A DNA stretch of 35,244 bases from JAFLCL01 sp039809495. GTDB lineage: Bacteria > Myxococcota_A > Polyangia > Polyangiales > Sandaracinaceae. Made by a program: the position numbers and the translations under genes. Below the pieces are notes generated by a model. That model was not told where the DNA came from and searched no databases. It saw only the letters and a program-made list of their open reading frames with translations. The number at the start of each line of letters is the position of its first letter. Position 1 is the first letter of the stretch. Shown one piece after another: positions 15,229 through 24,699 of this stretch. Location of the stretch: NCBI GenBank assembly GCA_039809495.1, contig JBDHVC010000052.1:1-35244 (forward strand), given 5' to 3'.

Positions 15229-15863
15229 TCCATCGCCCGCTCGCCCTCGCGCTCCTCGCGTCCGCCCTCGCCGTGGGGTGCGCGCGCGACGCGGCGCGCG
15301 AGCGGGGCGCGACCGGGACGAGCGGCGGCGAGGAGGAGCAGGCCGCGCCGGTGCCCAGGGAGCCCGACGACGCCGTGCGCACCGAGGGCGACGCGATCGA
15401 GCGCGCCGAGGGGCACCGAGGCGAGCTCTGCGGCCCCGACCTGAGCGGCGCGCCAGAGAGCGCCGCTCGCGCGTGGGCGCTCGAGGCGGGCGAGCGCGCG
15501 TGGATCGTCCTGCTCACCTGCTTCGAGGGCGCGTACCAGCCGAACGGCCGGCTCCTCTACGTGAGCCGCGACGGGCGCGCCACGCCGCTCGAGCTCCCGA
15601 TCGTCGGCGCGGACGGCGCGCTCGCGACGAGCGCGGAGGTGGGCCGCGTGGAGGTCCGAGGCGGCGAGCTGATCGAGATCTCGCTCGATCGCGGCGTCGG
15701 CGACTGCGGTCGGCGCGTGCGAGCGCGGATCGAGCCGCGCGGCCGCCTGGTGCTCGTCGAGGAGCGCAGGCGAGCGTGCGACGACACGGCGTCACCCGAG
15801 GGCGGCCCCGAGACGTGGCCGCTCGTCCCCGTCGTCGACTCGTCTCGCCTCGACGCGCACTGA
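15225..15863 (+). CDS. Secreted lipoprotein, unknown function
   Basis: A 212-aa protein that starts at GTG 15225, overlapping the diiron gene stop. The signal segment LALALLASALAVGC ends in a lipobox. After an acidic linker comes a globular part with ELCGPDLSG, ARAWALEAGERAWIVLLTCF, GAYQPNGRLLYVSRDG and a Cys pair (DCGRRVRARIEP, RRACDD). The AWALEAGERAW...C..GAY pattern recalls the C-terminal part of DUF1176 proteins, an uncertain resemblance. It is probably co-translated with the diiron protein. No catalytic residues can be assigned. Confidence 0.68.
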   Translation: MIHRPLALALLASALAVGCARDAARERGATGTSGGEEEQAAPVPREPDDAVRTEGDAIERAEGHRGELCGPDLSGAPESAARAWALEAGERAWIVLLTCFEGAYQPNGRLLYVSRDGRATPLELPIVGADGALATSAEVGRVEVRGGELIEISLDRGVGDCGRRVRARIEPRGRLVLVEERRRACDDTASPEGGPETWPLVPVVDSSRLDAH

Positions 15864-15932
15864 CCGCTCCCCTCACGCGACGTGATCGCACGAGCGGGAG
15901 GTTGCGCGCGCTGTCCCGGCGAGTGGGAGGCA

Positions 15933-15954
15933 TCCCGCCGATGCATCGGCGGGA
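15933..15954. terminator. Perfect palindrome between convergent genes
   Basis: TCCCGCCGAT, a 2-nt centre and ATCGGCGGGA form a 22-bp perfect inverted repeat between the convergent lipoprotein and TMEM175-like genes. With so short a loop it may act as a bidirectional terminator, or as a protein-binding site. Confidence 0.45.
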
Positions 15955-16049
15955 GGGAGGCTGCGAGAGCCCCTCCAGCAGCTGACGAAGCGCAGGACTC
16001 GGGTCGCCTGATCCCTGCTGTGAGCCGCCACGTCACGGCCAAGGGCTCG

Positions 16050-16643
16050 TCAGGCGCCTGCGGAACCTCCCGGCGGGCCGCCCTCGATCCGAGCCTCGAT
16101 CCGGCGGTCGGGGGCGAGCCAGAGCAGGGCCACGATCGCGTAGAGCGCCTGCGAGACGATGGGCTCGACGAAGGCGAAGCCGATCCCGAGCGCGTAGAGC
16201 GTGGGCGAGAGCTTGCCCTTGAGGTCTCGGCCGATCGCCTCTCGGAGCGTCCCGCCGACGCGGATGATCTCGCGCTGCAGGATCACCCACGCCACCGCCG
16301 AGAGGAAGAGGATCACTCCGTAGAACGCGGTCGGCCACGCGGAGCGTGGGTGCGCGCCCTGCCACGCCGTCGAGACCGGCAGGAGCGCGAGCCAGAAGAG
16401 CAGGTGATGGTTCGCCCACATGACGCGGCCGTCGATCCGCGTGACCGTGAGCATCAGGTGGTGGTGGTTGTTCCAGTAGATGCCGACGTAGACGAAGCTC
16501 AGCGCGTAGGTGACGAACGCGGGCCACTGGCGCACGAGCGACGCGAGCGAGTCGCCGTCGGGGGGCCGGAGCTCGAGGACCATGATCGTGATCGCCACGG
16601 CGAGCACGCCGTCGCTGAATGCCTCGAGCCGTCCCTTGGTCAC
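16050..16643 (-). CDS. TMEM175-like potassium channel family protein (DUF1211)
   Basis: A 197-aa integral membrane protein with about six helices. The family signature is at the N-terminus: RLEAFSDGVLAVAITIMVLE, with the FSDG motif at residues 9-12 that lines the pore. NNHHHLML and the later WLALLPVSTAW helix also fit. Bacterial TMEM175 proteins form tetrameric K+-conducting channels. I chose GTG 16643, just before the signature as in relatives. An in-frame ATG at 16763 would add 40 residues that look unlike the family and whose codon would overlap the divergent gene's ATG. Which start is used is not certain. Confidence 0.85.
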   Translation of the reverse strand: MTKGRLEAFSDGVLAVAITIMVLELRPPDGDSLASLVRQWPAFVTYALSFVYVGIYWNNHHHLMLTVTRIDGRVMWANHHLLFWLALLPVSTAWQGAHPRSAWPTAFYGVILFLSAVAWVILQREIIRVGGTLREAIGRDLKGKLSPTLYALGIGFAFVEPIVSQALYAIVALLWLAPDRRIEARIEGGPPGGSAGA

Positions 16644-16761
16644 GCCCGATGTCTGCCACGGCGCCGCCAGCCGCGCAGCACGCTCGACGAGCGCGGAGGT
16701 CGCCCGCACGAGGTCCACGGCGACGCGGAAGAAGGGTCGGCGCGCGGCGCGTTCGAGCGAC

Positions 16762-17112
16762 ATGCAAGAACACCTCGCGCGGGTCCACGCGGCCCTCGAT
16801 CGAGCGCCCGCGAAGCTCGCGTGGGCGAAGCTCGAGCTCCTCCTCGGCCTCTCCTCGGCGGCGCTCGGGCTCACGCTCGCCTCGAGCCTCCCCGCCCTCG
16901 CCGTGCCGCTCGTGGCGCTCGGCGGCTACCTCGCCCTCGCGGGGCACCGGAGCCACCTCTACGACGCGATGAGCCGGCAGACGGCGATCACGTGGCGGAG
17001 GCTCGAGGAGCTCGCGCTCGAGCCTCCGCGCGCGGCCGCCTCGAGCGCGACGCCCACGTCGAAGGCGGGCGCTCAGGGTCAGCCATCGGCCACGGGGCTC
17101 GAGGCGTCGTAG
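16762..17112 (+). CDS. Small membrane protein, unknown
   Basis: A 116-aa protein with an amphipathic N-terminal helix (EHLARVHAALDRAPAKLAWA), two closely spaced hydrophobic segments (residues 26-60, LLLGLSSAALGLTL and LAVPLVALGGYLALAG), and a polar low-complexity tail. It resembles small two-helix membrane proteins without assigned function. It diverges from the TMEM175-like gene; the two ATG candidates share the sequence CATG at 16761-16764, which argues that the TMEM175 gene starts further in. It ends 42 bp before the convergent lepA gene. Confidence 0.6.
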   Translation: MQEHLARVHAALDRAPAKLAWAKLELLLGLSSAALGLTLASSLPALAVPLVALGGYLALAGHRSHLYDAMSRQTAITWRRLEELALEPPRAAASSATPTSKAGAQGQPSATGLEAS

Positions 17113-17153
17113 CGGCGCCTTCGGGCGCGCCCCGCGCGTAGCGGTCGACGCGA

Positions 17154-18959
<1,806 letters not shown>

Positions 18960-19019
18960 GAGGGCGCGTGGTGTCGCACAGGCCTCCGTCGCCGCAAGGC
19001 GGCTCGAGCCGCCGCGCCG

Positions 19020-19214
19020 TCACTTCTTCGCGGGGGCGCGCGCCTCGAGGCTGAGCTGGCCCGGCATCTGGTCCTGGTGCTTCGCGAGCACCATGTCGAT
19101 GCCCTCGCGGATGTAGACGGCGACCGGCACCTTCGTGCGCTCGTGCAGGAGCTTCAGGCGCTCCGCCTGCTCGGGCGTGATGTAGATGGTGGTCGACACC
19201 TTCTTGCGCGCCAT
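19020..19214 (-). CDS. Ribbon-helix-helix (CopG/MetJ-type) DNA-binding protein
   Basis: A 64-aa protein with a ribbon-helix-helix fold: the beta strand KKVSTTIYITPEQ, helix A EQAERLKLLHERT, turn KVPVAVY and helix B VYIREGIDMVLAKHQ. Such proteins dimerise and bind short palindromes, often repressing their own gene or acting as antitoxin. No toxin gene neighbours it. The start at ATG 19214 has GAGGTCC upstream. A strong promoter (19288-19316) precedes it, with a small palindrome inside the promoter that could be its own operator. It may be co-transcribed with lepA, which begins 60 bp downstream. Confidence 0.83.
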   Translation of the reverse strand: MARKKVSTTIYITPEQAERLKLLHERTKVPVAVYIREGIDMVLAKHQDQMPGQLSLEARAPAKK

Positions 19215-19287
19215 CTGGACCTCACGCGAGCTCGCGCTCGCTCCTCGATGCGACGAGCCAATGATCGGCCGTCGTTGACGAGGCGTG

Positions 19288-19316
19288 AAACTACATGCCA
19301 CCTCACATAATGTCAA
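19288..19316 (-). promoter_or_regulatory. Sigma70-like promoter for the RHH gene (and maybe lepA)
   Basis: The minus strand reads TTGACA, a 17-bp spacer, then TAGTTT: a perfect -35 and a TANNNT -10 in a noticeably A/T-rich island. Transcription would start about 67 nt before the RHH gene. The palindrome ACAT-A-ATGT (19305-19313) overlaps the -35 and is a candidate repressor site. Confidence 0.72.
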
Positions 19317-19411
19317 ACGTCGATTTGTGCCCGTCCGCGCGAGCGAGGCGGCGCGCGAGCGAACGGGGCGCCGCGATCGCCCGCGGGTTGCTCGGTCGGG
19401 GCGCCGTCCCG

Positions 19412-19417
19412 TATGCT
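19412..19417 (+). promoter_or_regulatory. TATGCT -10 box before Asp-repeat lipoprotein
   Basis: TATGCT ends 9 nt before the ATG at 19427 and no Shine-Dalgarno is present; the mRNA would have a leader of at most about 3 nt. Confidence 0.4.
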
Positions 19418-19426
19418 CCCGCCGCG

Positions 19427-20308
19427 ATGTACGCCAAGGCGACGGGACACGGTCTTCCACGGGCGGGGCGCGTGGTGGCGCATGCGGCCTCCCTCGGGGT
19501 GCTGCTCGGGCTGGCGGCGTGCGGCGGTGGCGAGAGCTCGATCCCGCGCAGCGAGGTGCCCGAGGGCAGCCGCGGCGAGACCGCCATCCGCGAGCAGTGC
19601 AACGGCCAGGGCGAGGAGGTCGACGTCAACAACGACGGCCGCCCCGACATCCGCCACGTCACGGTGAACGGGCTCGATCGCTGCGTCCAGATCGACATGA
19701 ATTTCGATGGGATGGTCGACGTGACGCGCTTCTTCGCCCCCGACGGCCACACCGTGCTGCGCGAGGAGCACGACTTCGACTTCGATGGGCGGATCGACCA
19801 GATCTCCTACTACGAGAACGGCGAGGTCGTCCGGAGCGAGCTCGACACGAACTTCGACAACCGCATCGACACCTGGCTCTGGTGTCGCGACAACCTCCTC
19901 GAGCGCAGCGAGCGCGACCGCCGCCACGGCGGGCGGCCCGACACCTGGGAATTCTTCGATCGCGGCCTCATCACCGAGGCGCGCTACGACGAGAACAACG
20001 ACGGATCGCCCGATCGCTGGGAGGAGTTCGAGGACGGCGTCCTCGTCCGCGTTCGGCGCGCGAACCCCAACGGGGGTGATCCGCTCGTCGACGAGATCCC
20101 TCGGGACTCGTCGGGCGGGCGCCAGGAGGTGCTGACGTGCGACGGCTCGCCGCCGCCGGCCGCGCCCGCTCCCGCGGCGCCGACGGCCTCTTCGCCCGCT
20201 CCAGCCGAGCCCGCGCCTGTCGAGCCCGCGCCTGTCGAGCCGAGCGCGGGCTCCGACGCGGCCAGCACCTCGGGGGGCGAGGCGCCCTCGGCCGGAGCGA
20301 CACTGTGA
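19427..20308 (+). CDS. Lipoprotein with Asp-rich EF-hand-like repeats
   Basis: A 293-aa exported protein. The signal peptide ends in LGLAACGGG (lipobox). The mature part holds a row of short Asp-rich loops: VDVNNDGRPDI, IDMNFDGMVDV, HDFDFDGRIDQ, LDTNFDNRIDT and YDENNDGSPDR, each followed by an aromatic strand. This D-x-N-x-D-G-x-x-D pattern matches calcium-binding loops as in EF-hand, dockerin or thrombospondin type 3 proteins. The C-terminus is a Pro/Ala/Ser spacer containing repeated PAPVE. Calcium binding on the cell surface is likely but inferred. The start at 19427 has a TATGCT box 9 nt upstream. A paralogous lipoprotein gene follows. Confidence 0.78.
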   Translation: MYAKATGHGLPRAGRVVAHAASLGVLLGLAACGGGESSIPRSEVPEGSRGETAIREQCNGQGEEVDVNNDGRPDIRHVTVNGLDRCVQIDMNFDGMVDVTRFFAPDGHTVLREEHDFDFDGRIDQISYYENGEVVRSELDTNFDNRIDTWLWCRDNLLERSERDRRHGGRPDTWEFFDRGLITEARYDENNDGSPDRWEEFEDGVLVRVRRANPNGGDPLVDEIPRDSSGGRQEVLTCDGSPPPAAPAPAAPTASSPAPAEPAPVEPAPVEPSAGSDAASTSGGEAPSAGATL

Positions 20309-20319
20309 GGCTCACCCCC

Positions 20320-21027
20320 ATGCGCACCTCGATCGCCCTCGTGCTCGCGCTCTCCGCGCTCCCCATCGTCGCCTGCGGCGGGAATTCGCAGCCCGCGAGC
20401 CGCTCGACGACGAGCCGCCGTGCTTCGTCGTCATCGAGCGCGCGGGTCACCGACGATCACGGGCGCTGCACCGTCGACGATCGTCAGCACGAGGTCTCGG
20501 AGTACGACACCTCGGGCGACGGCGTGCCCGACGTCCGGCGCGTCTTTCGACGGGTCGGCGATCCGCCGCTCGTTCGCCTCGTCCTCACCTGCCGCGAGGC
20601 CGATCTCAACGGCGACGGCATCAAGGACGTCGTGCGGTTCTACAACGACGAGGGGCGGCCGCTCCGCGAGGAGGCGGACCGCGACTTCGATGGTCAGATC
20701 GACACGATCACCTACTTCCAGGACGGCCGCGTCGTTCGGCAGGAGCTCGACGAGAACGGCGATGGGCGCGTCGACACGAAGATCTTCTTCGACGACGACG
20801 GATCGCCGCTCCGCGCCGAGCGCGATCTCGCCGGCCGCAGCACGGCGACCGAGTGGCACCCGGACCGCTGGGAGTACTTCGAGCACGGGCGGATGGTGCG
20901 GATGGGCACCGATCTCGATGGCGACGGCCGCGTCGATCGGTGGGATCGCGACCGGGATCGCTCGCCCGCGCCCGGCGATGGACCGAGCCAGGTCGGCTCG
21001 AGCGCCGGCGGAGAAGCGGACGGCTGA
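20320..21027 (+). CDS. Second Asp-repeat lipoprotein, paralogue of the preceding gene
   Basis: A 235-aa lipoprotein (signal ending LPIVACGG) with the same architecture as its neighbour: a Ser/Arg linker, then Asp-rich loops YDTSGDGVPDV, ADLNGDGIKDV, RDFDGQIDT, LDENGDGRVDT and TDLDGDGRVDR separated by strands such as ITYFQDGRVVRQE. The shared layout points to tandem duplication. The start may be ATG 20320 or GTG 20305, the latter overlapping the upstream stop (GTGA). The longer start adds only five residues. Co-transcription with the first gene is very likely. Function is unknown beyond probable calcium binding. Confidence 0.77.
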   Translation: MRTSIALVLALSALPIVACGGNSQPASRSTTSRRASSSSSARVTDDHGRCTVDDRQHEVSEYDTSGDGVPDVRRVFRRVGDPPLVRLVLTCREADLNGDGIKDVVRFYNDEGRPLREEADRDFDGQIDTITYFQDGRVVRQELDENGDGRVDTKIFFDDDGSPLRAERDLAGRSTATEWHPDRWEYFEHGRMVRMGTDLDGDGRVDRWDRDRDRSPAPGDGPSQVGSSAGGEADG

Positions 21028-21096
21028 GGCCCGACGCTCGCGCGCGCCCATCGTGGCGGCGCGCGACGCACGCGCCCCCGTCCCACGGCCTCGAGC

Positions 21097-22083
21097 ATGA
21101 AGGAACGCCTCCAGAAGATCCTCGCCCACGCGGGCGTCGCGTCACGTCGCGCCGCCGAGGCGCTCATCACCTCGGGCAAGGTGCGGGTGAACGGGCGCGT
21201 CGTGAGCGAGCTCGGGACGCTCGCCGACGCCCACCACGATCGCATCGAGGTCGACGGAAAGCGGATCGTCCTCGAGAAGCCGCTCTACCTCGTGCTCCAC
21301 AAGCCGCGCGGCGTGGTGAGCACGCTCCACGATCCCGAGGGGCGCCCGAGCCTCGCCGAGCTCGTGCGCGAGGTCGGGGCGCGCGTCTACCCGATCGGGC
21401 GCCTCGACTTCCACACGAGCGGCGTCTTGCTCCTCACGAACGACGGCGAGCTCACCGACGCCTTGCTCCACCCGCGGCGCGACGTCCCCAAGGTCTACGT
21501 CGCGAAGGTGCGCGGGCTCATCGCGCTCGAGCGCCTCGAGCACCTGCGCAACGGCGTGACGCTCGACGACGGCGAGAAGACGAAGCCCGCCGACGTCTTC
21601 GTGCTCCGCGAGGAGGGCGCGAACACCTGGCTCCAGATCACCCTCTACGAGGGGCGCAACCGGCAGATCCATCGCATGGGCGAGGCGGTCGGTCACCCCG
21701 TCCTCCGCCTCGCGCGCCTGAGCTTCGCTGGCGTGACGAGCGAGCGCCTCAAGCCCGGCCAGCTCCGGCCGCTCACGACCGACGAGCTCGACAAGCTGAA
21801 GAAGAACTACCTCACCCCCTACCGCCGCGCGCGCGGCGCGGCGCGGTCGAGCGGCGCGGAGCTCGTCGAGGACGAGGCGCCCGAGGAGAGGCCGGCGCGC
21901 GAGCCGCGCCCAGGCTCACCCAAGCGCGCCGCCTCGCCCGAGCGGCCCCTGCGCCCGCGACGCGACGAGCGAGCCCCCGAGCCGAGCCGAGCCGCGCCTC
22001 GCGAGCCTCGCCGAGGCGCGAGCTCGAGCGACGCCTCCGCGCGCGGGACACGCCCCCGATCGAATCGTCGCGATCGACGTTGA
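21097..22083 (+). CDS. rluB: 23S rRNA pseudouridine synthase, RluB/RsuA family
   Basis: A 328-aa RNA-modifying enzyme. An N-terminal S4 RNA-binding domain (residues 2-60, RLQKILAHAGVASRRAAEAL and the SGKVRVNGRVV turn) is followed by the catalytic domain with GRLDFHTSGVLLLTNDGEL; Asp104 is the catalytic aspartate. EGRNRQIHRMGEAVGHPV is the second family block. Relatives convert a uridine to pseudouridine in 23S (RluB, RluE/F) or 16S (RsuA) rRNA; RluB is most likely from the S4 type and length but not certain. The last 85 residues are a disordered Arg/Pro/Ala tail, common in high-GC genomes. It stands 41 bp before tRNA-fMet. Confidence 0.9.
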   Translation: MKERLQKILAHAGVASRRAAEALITSGKVRVNGRVVSELGTLADAHHDRIEVDGKRIVLEKPLYLVLHKPRGVVSTLHDPEGRPSLAELVREVGARVYPIGRLDFHTSGVLLLTNDGELTDALLHPRRDVPKVYVAKVRGLIALERLEHLRNGVTLDDGEKTKPADVFVLREEGANTWLQITLYEGRNRQIHRMGEAVGHPVLRLARLSFAGVTSERLKPGQLRPLTTDELDKLKKNYLTPYRRARGAARSSGAELVEDEAPEERPAREPRPGSPKRAASPERPLRPRRDERAPEPSRAAPREPRRGASSSDASARGTRPRSNRRDRR

Positions 22084-22124
22084 CAACCTCGACGTCATCG
22101 CTCAGTATTCGCGTCCCCAATCGA

Positions 22125-22198
<74 letters not shown>

Positions 22199-22209
22199 TG
22201 TCGTTTCCC

Positions 22210-22244
22210 GGAAGCCGCGCCTCCTCAAGGAAGGCGCGGCTTCC
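22210..22244 (+). terminator. Hairpin terminator of tRNA-fMet
   Basis: GGAAGCCGCGCCT and AGGCGCGGCTTCC form a perfect 13-bp stem with a 9-nt loop 11 bp after the tRNA. The tail has few T residues. Confidence 0.65.
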
Positions 22245-22522
22245 GGCGTTCTGGGGCCATCCCACGTTCTGGGCCGGCGTGGACCGGCCTCGTTGACGGC
22301 GGGATCGGGCTGCGGCTCGCGAAGGCGAGCGGCGGCGGTGGGTCGTTGACTCTCGATCGAGAGCGTGTACGCACGACACGCGACCAGGTGGTGAAGGATC
22401 GTCGAGCCGAGCCGGGCTCGGAGGTCGCCCTCCTCCTCGTCCGCCTGCGACAAGCGGCGCCTCGCCTATCGTCCCCGAGGTACTGGCACCGAAGGGCGCT
22501 CGCCCATCGACGGCTCGAGGGT

Positions 22523-22528
22523 TAGCAT
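22523..22528 (+). promoter_or_regulatory. TAGCAT -10 box before the HEPN-like gene
   Basis: TAGCAT ends 11 nt before the GTG at 22540, consistent with a very short leader; no Shine-Dalgarno is visible. Confidence 0.33.
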
Positions 22529-22539
22529 CTGGCCCGGCC

Positions 22540-23313
22540 GTGGAACCGCCCAGCGTGTTCGAGCAGCTTATGGAAATCTGCGTCCGTCCGGCGATCACGC
22601 GCCGGCAGGCAATAGGTGATCTGCCGGTGCCACTGTCTCTGCGTGCGGTACAGGTGATCTGCTTCGCGGACGAGCGCCCGAACATCGTTCGCGTGAACGA
22701 TGAAGTCCAGGCGATCGCGAAAGTGAAGCTTCGCGATGGCGTGGAGAAGCATAAGGGCGAGAACGTCTTCGCGGACGAGATCGAGGGTTACGAGACGATC
22801 GTGCTGCCCGAGACCGAAGATCCAGACTGCGGCCACGCGACGATGTTGCAGCTCGGTGGTCGCTGGTTCGTGGTCTTCGATTTCCGCTACAATCGTGGCA
22901 AGTCTGAGGTGTACCTCAGCCGTGCACGGGAGTTCCTGGAGCTTGCTGAGGTCGCGCGGGCGCGTCAGGCGTTGGCGTCCATGGTCTACGTGCTCTTCTC
23001 GGCGGCCGAACTCGCAGCGCGGGCCGAACTGCTGATCGTGGCCGACCCAAAGTTCGAGCGAGCGACGACCCACAAGGCGACGATCACCAGGTTCAACCGA
23101 TGGGCGCAGTTCGGAAACGTCGCGATCGATCACAAGAACGCCCTCAACCGTCTCGCGCAGCTTCGACCAGACGCGGGCTACGCTCCACGACCCTTCACGA
23201 TCGCCCCGGAAGAAGCGGACGTGCTCGTCAACACAGTGCGAGAGCTGATCGACTGGGCAGGCAGCCGGCTCGCCCGCAAGGCAAGCATCGAATCCGGCCG
23301 GACTGCACGCTAG
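22540..23313 (+). CDS. Unknown protein with HEPN-like C-terminal domain, island gene
   Basis: A 257-aa protein in the block beside tRNA-fMet. The N-terminal 120 residues form an alpha/beta part ending in GGRWFVVFDFRYNRGKSEVY. The C-terminal 130 residues are all-helical with a HEPN look: SRAREFLELAEVARARQALA, MVYVLFSAAELAARAELLIV, THKATITRFNRWAQFGN, and a last block with LNRLAQLRPDAGYAPRPF. The RNase motif R-x4-6-H of toxic HEPN proteins is not seen, so it may be a non-catalytic type. Base composition is less GC-biased than the neighbours, suggesting transfer. It could be a defence protein or an accessory of the restriction system. The start GTG 22540 is uncertain; ATG 22570 is possible. Confidence 0.68.
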   Translation: MEPPSVFEQLMEICVRPAITRRQAIGDLPVPLSLRAVQVICFADERPNIVRVNDEVQAIAKVKLRDGVEKHKGENVFADEIEGYETIVLPETEDPDCGHATMLQLGGRWFVVFDFRYNRGKSEVYLSRAREFLELAEVARARQALASMVYVLFSAAELAARAELLIVADPKFERATTHKATITRFNRWAQFGNVAIDHKNALNRLAQLRPDAGYAPRPFTIAPEEADVLVNTVRELIDWAGSRLARKASIESGRTAR

Positions 23314-23415
23314 CCGTTCGCATCCAGCCAGGCCGCGTGCGCTTGGCCGCACGCTTCGGCGCGGACGACGACGACGAGCCGGTTACGTAGCCCTCGAACT
23401 GCAGTGCCCGTTGTC

Positions 23416-24654
23416 CTACTCCGCGCTCTCCGCCCATGCGACCGCGCGGAAGCCCTTCCCGGTACCGGGATGCGGAGCGTGCTCGCCACGCAGCTCCCGA
23501 TACCGCTTCGGCACGGCGCGGATCGGCTCGGCCGCCGGCACGGGCGTGCGAACGGGTGGCAGGAGACGAAGCGGCTCCCGCATGGACCTGTGTCCGAGCA
23601 GTTGAGTGCGAACGGCCCGCCCGATCACTTCGGCGAGCAGTGAGGGGACGGCGTTGCCCACCTGACGATGGACGGCGCGATAGTTCCCGATGATGTTCAC
23701 GTCGTCGGGAAACGTCTGGAGCCGACACAACTCACGCATCGAGAGGCGGCGGTTCTCCCAGTGGAACGGGCCCGTGCCCGGTCCGGGCTGCGCCTGGATC
23801 GTCCACGACGGTCGGTCCTTGGCGAGCTTAAGGAGGAACGACCAGAAGCGGCGGCGCCACCCGAAGAGCGGCATCCCGCGCCCGCGCTCCGTGTGGAACA
23901 GGTAATTCTCGCCCTCGGGGATCGACGGCAGAAGGCCTGCCCACTTCCCTCGCATCGCGAGATCCTCGTCGTCGCCCGGAACCACGTCCCCGATCGCGTC
24001 CCACGCGGTCCGATAGCGAGGCAGTTCCACAAACGATCGCTGCGTGTCGTCGGTGGCCTCGGCGTGGGTCGTCGCCGGGAACGCGAACGACTGACCGTCA
24101 CGCGCAGCGACGAGGAAGAGGCGGTAGCGGAGTTGCGGCACACCGTAGTCCGCAGCACAAAGCACGCGGAACGCGGGCGCGTACCGGACACGCTGACGTC
24201 GGTTGATCTCCTCGATCATCCCGAGTACGAAGCCTAGCCCCTCGTTCTTCTCGGAGTACGCCAGGCCCTCGACGTTCTCCATCACGAACGCGTGCGGGAG
24301 TGCTTCCTCGATCACGCGCATATACGCGCCGAGCGTCCCTGCCCGAGGATCCGCGAGCCGCTTCGTATCGCCGCTCGCCCAGTAGCCCGACTTCGAGAAC
24401 GGCTGGCACGGCGGGCCGCCGATCACGAGGTCGATCTCCCCGCGCTTCGACCGCGCAGCCTCGAGCATCTCGGCCGTCGCGACGTCGAAGATGCTCTTCT
24501 CGAAGACGGGGAAGCGCCGATTCGCGCGAAGGGTCTCGCAGCAGTCGTGATCCATCTCAACGGCGGCACCCGTCCGAAACCCCGCGGCCTCGAAGCCGTA
24601 GTCGAGGCCGCCAGCGCCACTGTAGAGGCTGATCAATGTCGGCCGCTGCGTCAT
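23416..24654 (-). CDS. DNA (cytosine-5) methyltransferase
   Basis: A 412-aa type II C5 methyltransferase that methylates cytosine in its target sequence using S-adenosylmethionine. Conserved blocks occur in order: motif I LYSGAGGLDYGFEAAGF (10-26), motif IV GGPPCQPFSKSG (79-90) with catalytic Cys83, motif VI MENVEGL (125-131), motif VIII LRYRLFLVA (175-183), motif IX RELCRLQTFPDD (307-318) and motif X QVGNAVPS (331-338). The target-recognition region between VIII and IX spans about 120 residues. It lies 45 bp behind the nuclease gene on the same strand and should protect host DNA. A tail of about 55 residues follows motif X. Less extreme codon bias suggests acquisition. Confidence 0.95.
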   Translation of the reverse strand: MTQRPTLISLYSGAGGLDYGFEAAGFRTGAAVEMDHDCCETLRANRRFPVFEKSIFDVATAEMLEAARSKRGEIDLVIGGPPCQPFSKSGYWASGDTKRLADPRAGTLGAYMRVIEEALPHAFVMENVEGLAYSEKNEGLGFVLGMIEEINRRQRVRYAPAFRVLCAADYGVPQLRYRLFLVAARDGQSFAFPATTHAEATDDTQRSFVELPRYRTAWDAIGDVVPGDDEDLAMRGKWAGLLPSIPEGENYLFHTERGRGMPLFGWRRRFWSFLLKLAKDRPSWTIQAQPGPGTGPFHWENRRLSMRELCRLQTFPDDVNIIGNYRAVHRQVGNAVPSLLAEVIGRAVRTQLLGHRSMREPLRLLPPVRTPVPAAEPIRAVPKRYRELRGEHAPHPGTGKGFRAVAWAESAE

Positions 24655-24699
24655 CGGACACCCCCGTCTACCACAGGAACGGATGAGCAGGTATCCCCT

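Larger units (their letters stand above)
22199..22539. other. 341-bp region after tRNA-fMet, no gene seen
   Basis: This holds the tRNA terminator hairpin and then about 290 bp in which I see no convincing gene on either strand. A plus-strand frame from about 22292 to 22525 stays open but has no start and a shadow-like composition. It marks the left edge of the accessory block. Confidence 0.5.

Noticed and set aside
22292..22525. Integrase or recombinase remnant in the open frame after tRNA-fMet.
   Set aside because: No catalytic motif or recognisable block of tyrosine or serine recombinases is present in the translation.
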